DNA of 20,613 nucleotides from Lingula anatina. Taxonomy: Eukaryota > Brachiopoda > Lingulata > Lingulida > Lingulidae. Both the position numbers and the translations under genes were made by a program. Shown in pieces: positions 18,614 through 20,613 of this stretch; positions within the stretch are counted from its first letter, which is position 1; every line of letters begins with the position of its first letter. A model generated the notes under the pieces. That model was not told the origin of the DNA. It did no database searches and saw only the letters and a list, made by a program, of their open reading frames with translations. The stretch spans positions 8,904 to 29,516 of the forward strand of contig NW_019775808.1 of assembly GCF_001039355.2 (NCBI RefSeq). The letters are read 5' to 3'.

Positions 18614-20422
18614 GTATGTCTAAAGCACAGGGTCAGTCTAGACCACAGTGTGGTGGATAGCATGAGTGACCAGCATGGCAGTATTATCATGTCTACTCCT
18701 CAGCTAGAGGAGAATGCCACAATAAAAGAAAAGCCATGTTTCAAGAGGTCTTCCAGCAAGAGTGCCCAGCCTGGCTATGAACAGATAGGACTTGGGCAGT
18801 ACTTGCAGAAGACTATCAACTCGGAGACTGTGAAAAATTTGAGGAAATATAGCATTGTATCTGAGACAGATGAGGAGGAGGAAGAGACCCAGGAGAGTCA
18901 GAAATTGAGGACAGAAATTTGGAAGTTAGAGGCAAAGTTGGTCCAGGAAGGGAAACTAGAATTAAATGCAGAAGAATCTTTTGGTGACTCCTTACATGAT
19001 ATGGTTGTAGATGAATGTCGGCGTCGCCCTGACCTAAAAGGCAGGCTTGACTACACACAGTATCTCACCTCCATGTCTGATAACCTGGCTCTAAAATGGG
19101 CACCTGTTCCAAAAGATCCTGTACAGAAAGTATTTCAGCTCTCTACCATGTTTTCTTCATCTCACCTGTCAGACATTTCCTCTGAACCCAATAGCCCACC
19201 CACCTTGGCCAATAGCCCGCCTACCTCACCCAATAGGCCACCCACCTTGGCTAGTAGACCACCCGCCTTGGCCAATAGCCCGCCCACCTTGGCCAATAGC
19301 CCGCCCACCTTGGCCAGTAGCTCAGTATCAGGAACACCTCGATGTCTGTCAGCACCAGATTTAAACTGGAGATCCAGACAAAAAAGCAAGCTCTCATTAC
19401 AGAAAATTGGAGATTATGACTACACTAGTCAGACTCAAAGTTGTAACCCTCCCCTCATCAAAATAATTCCCCCAGAGTGTGAAATGACAGGCACTGGAGA
19501 AAGAAAGAAGCCAATTTACCAAGGTATCCCCAGTGATTCAGTCTGTCTGTCCAGAGATGCACAAACAGCCAACAAAGGTGGCTCCTCACATGGCACTTGC
19601 TGTGATGGGCAGACATACAGTGGGTCAAAATTGGCTGATAGTGCAAATAACACAGTTTGTAGACTGTCCCACTCAGATCCGTCCTTTATCAAAGGTGATA
19701 ACTCCAGTATTGATAGAATATTTACAAACAGAACTAGTGAACCTGTGAAGTCAACATCTCATGACTTTGATACTTCACTTGTTGAGCCCAAGATAGCAAA
19801 CCATAGAACATATCATGGGGCTCCCACTCTTGTGAGTAGTCCAAATCCCAGAGAATCATGTGATGAAGATATGATGGCAAACCATAGACCATATTATGGG
19901 GCTCCCACTCTTGTGAGTAGTCCAAATCCCAGAGAATCATGTGATGAAGATATGATGGCAAACCATAGACCATATTATGGGGCTCCCACTCTTGTGAGTA
20001 GTCCAAATCCCAGAGAATCATGTGATGAAGATAAGAAATTGAGCAGTTCATTTAATCTGGGGGAGACTGTTCCTAGCCTTCTGGAGAGAAGGGTACCCAG
20101 CTATGGAAGCAAGAGTACAAATATACTATTTCATCCTTGTACCCCTCCTCTACTGCACCCTAAAGACTCACGTTTGACAAATAGCGGCAGTTATAGTGAA
20201 GAGACTTCTGGTTATGGATTACACAAAGAAAAAGCTACCAAGAGTCTCAAACCTGAGTTAAAGGAGCAGCATATTTTAATCCATTCTGATGATGATCTGA
20301 CCCCAGGCACCCCACCAACCTCACCCAATGTGGCTGCCTGCAACTTGAATGTGAAGAAACAGTTCCAATCTAGTGAAGAGGACCTTGATCAATATGAAGT
20401 GGAATATGGAGTAATGTTATAA
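18614..20422 (+). CDS. Long unrecognised Ser/Pro-rich ORF in frame with PHKA exon 9 (alternative PHKA tail or nested gene)
   Basis: From the exon 9 donor the frame stays open for 602 codons to TAA at 20422. The first ATG is 18662 (context AGCATGA, A at -3), giving about 586 aa if it is an independent start. I do not recognise the family. Seen in order: a basic/Ser segment (FKRSSSKSAQ); an acidic run (TDEEEEETQE, about 18867-18896); a short charged helix-like stretch (LRTEIWKLEAKLVQEGKLEL); a more ordered-looking part (RRRPDLKGRLDYTQYLTSMS); six 7-residue SPPT repeats (19190-19315); three 27-residue repeats (19796-20038); and a C-terminus with TPGTPPTSP and an acidic end. There is no signal peptide or membrane segment. 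It is probably mostly disordered, with many SP/TP sites. Coding status is supported by length in AT-rich DNA and frame-preserving repeats (21 and 81 bp). Attachment to PHKA is inference. Confidence 0.75.
   Translation, partial: VCLKHRVSLDHSVVDSMSDQHGSIIMSTPQLEENATIKEKPCFKRSSSKSAQPGYEQIGLGQYLQKTINSETVKNLRKYSIVSETDEEEEETQESQKLRTEIWKLEAKLVQEGKLELNAEESFGDSLHDMVVDECRRRPDLKGRLDYTQYLTSMSDNLALKWAPVPKDPVQKVFQLSTMFSSSHLSDISSEPNSPPTLANSPPTSPNRPPTLASRPPALANSPPTLANSPPTLASSSVSGTPRCLSAPDLNWRSRQKSKLSLQKIGDYDYTSQTQSCNPPLIKIIPPECEMTGTGERKKPIYQGIPSDSVCLSRDAQTANKGGSSHGTCCDGQTYSGSKLADSANNTVCRLSHSDPSFIKGDNSSIDRIFTNRTSEPVKSTSHDFDTSLVEPKIANHRTYHGAPTLVSSPNPRESCDEDMMANHRPYYGAPTLVSSPNPRESCDEDMMANHRPYYGAPTLVSSPNPRESCDEDKKLSSSFNLGETVPSLLERRVPSYGSKSTNILFHPCTPPLLHPKDSRLTNSGSYSEETSGYGLHKEKATKSLKPELKEQHILIHSDDDLTPGTPPTSPNVAACNLNVKKQFQSSEEDLDQYEVEYGVML
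19190..19315 (+). repeat. 21-bp coding repeat, six units (NSPPTLA type)
   Basis: Units start at 19190, 19211, 19232, 19253, 19274 and 19295, encoding NSPPTLA, NSPPTSP, NRPPTLA, SRPPALA, NSPPTLA and NSPPTLA. The core [NS]-[SR]-PP-[TA] recurs near the C-terminus as TPPTSPN. Confidence 0.95.
19796..20038 (+). repeat. 81-bp coding repeat, three units (27 residues each)
   Basis: Units 19796-19876, 19877-19957 and 19958-20038 each encode ANHR-x-Y-x-GAPTLVSSPNPRESCDED plus two residues. Units 2 and 3 are nearly identical in DNA; unit 1 differs at two residues (TYH versus PYY). The length is a multiple of three, so the frame is preserved. Confidence 0.96.
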
Positions 20423-20494
20423 GCTTTATCATTGGATTTCTAAACTTTAAATTTCTATATGTTCAACAGTTTGTGTCACTGTATGAGTGCACTA

Positions 20495-20500
20495 AGATAT
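20495..20500 (+). terminator. Weak candidate polyadenylation signal (TATAAA)
   Basis: TATAAA lies about 75 nt after the long ORF's stop. It is a rare variant hexamer. No AATAAA or ATTAAA occurs before the window ends, so the 3' end of a transcript ending here is not demonstrated. Confidence 0.2.
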
Positions 20501-20506
20501 AAAGTA

Positions 20507-20613
20507 GATATGTGTGTATGAGGAACATGTGGTATGTGTGCATGAGGAACATGTGGTATGTGTGTGTGAGGAACATGTGGTATGTGTGTGTGAGGAACAT
20601 GTGGTATGTGTGT
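20507..20613 (+). repeat. 24-bp tandem array running off the window
   Basis: AGGAACATGTGGTATGTGTG recurs at 20521, 20545, 20569 and 20593 with a 24-bp period and small TG-run variation. It continues past the right edge. Confidence 0.93.

Noticed and set aside
19162-19389. Minus-strand GGLLAKV-repeat frame
   Set aside because: It is the antisense shadow of the SPPT repeat. It has no start or family support.
19734-20051. Minus-strand 105-codon repeat frame opposite the long ORF
   Set aside because: It is the antisense shadow of the 81-bp coding repeat; composition and repeats are explained by the plus-strand gene.
1-20613. tRNA, rRNA or bacterial operon features
   Set aside because: No tRNA-like or rRNA-like sequence was recognised by eye, and the spliced animal genes rule out a prokaryotic reading of the window.

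Overview
The window is AT-rich eukaryotic DNA with intron-split genes, GT-AG splice junctions, simple repeats and three single-N positions. Spliced protein matches point to a metazoan, and the texture suggests a marine invertebrate, possibly a mollusc or lancelet. That placement is an inference, not a match.

Layout: (1) 1-1684, mostly unexplained sequence opening with a 49-bp tandem duplication. (2) 1685-4678 (+), a cysteine-rich single-pass membrane receptor-like gene. Its middle 111-bp exon occurs twice, inside a ~850-bp duplication flanking the N at 2925. (3) 5185-5774, a fold-back element with 142-bp inverted arms. (4) 6141-7607, a second near-identical duplication of ~735 bp whose junction is the N at 6870; this looks like unmerged overlapping contig ends. 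(5) 7610-8771 (-), a three-exon gene for a UcrQ-family protein (complex III subunit 8, UQCRQ-like). (6) 9946-18613 (+), nine exons encoding the first 305 residues of phosphorylase b kinase regulatory subunit alpha (PHKA). (7) 18614-20422, a ~600-codon reading frame in phase with PHKA exon 9 and open across its splice donor. It encodes an unrecognised, disordered, Ser/Pro-rich protein with internal repeats. (8) 20423-20613, trailing sequence and a 24-bp tandem array running off the edge.

The most interesting region is the 3' half of the PHKA gene. Tandem duplication has copied splice sites: the exon 6 donor occurs 12 times in a 37-bp minisatellite, and the exon 7 acceptor with most of exon 7 occurs four times in a 106-bp array, where only the last copy keeps a donor. 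The next intron carries 30 apparently identical 32-bp units. After exon 9 comes the long in-frame extension, which could give a short PHKA isoform: the N-terminal glucoamylase-like region joined to a disordered tail instead of the remaining ~900 residues. The alternative is a separate gene nested in the PHKA intron.

UQCRQ-like (mitochondrial respiration) and PHKA (glycogen breakdown control) are arranged head to head with 1174 bp between their start codons. No functional link between other neighbours is evident, as is normal for animal genomes.
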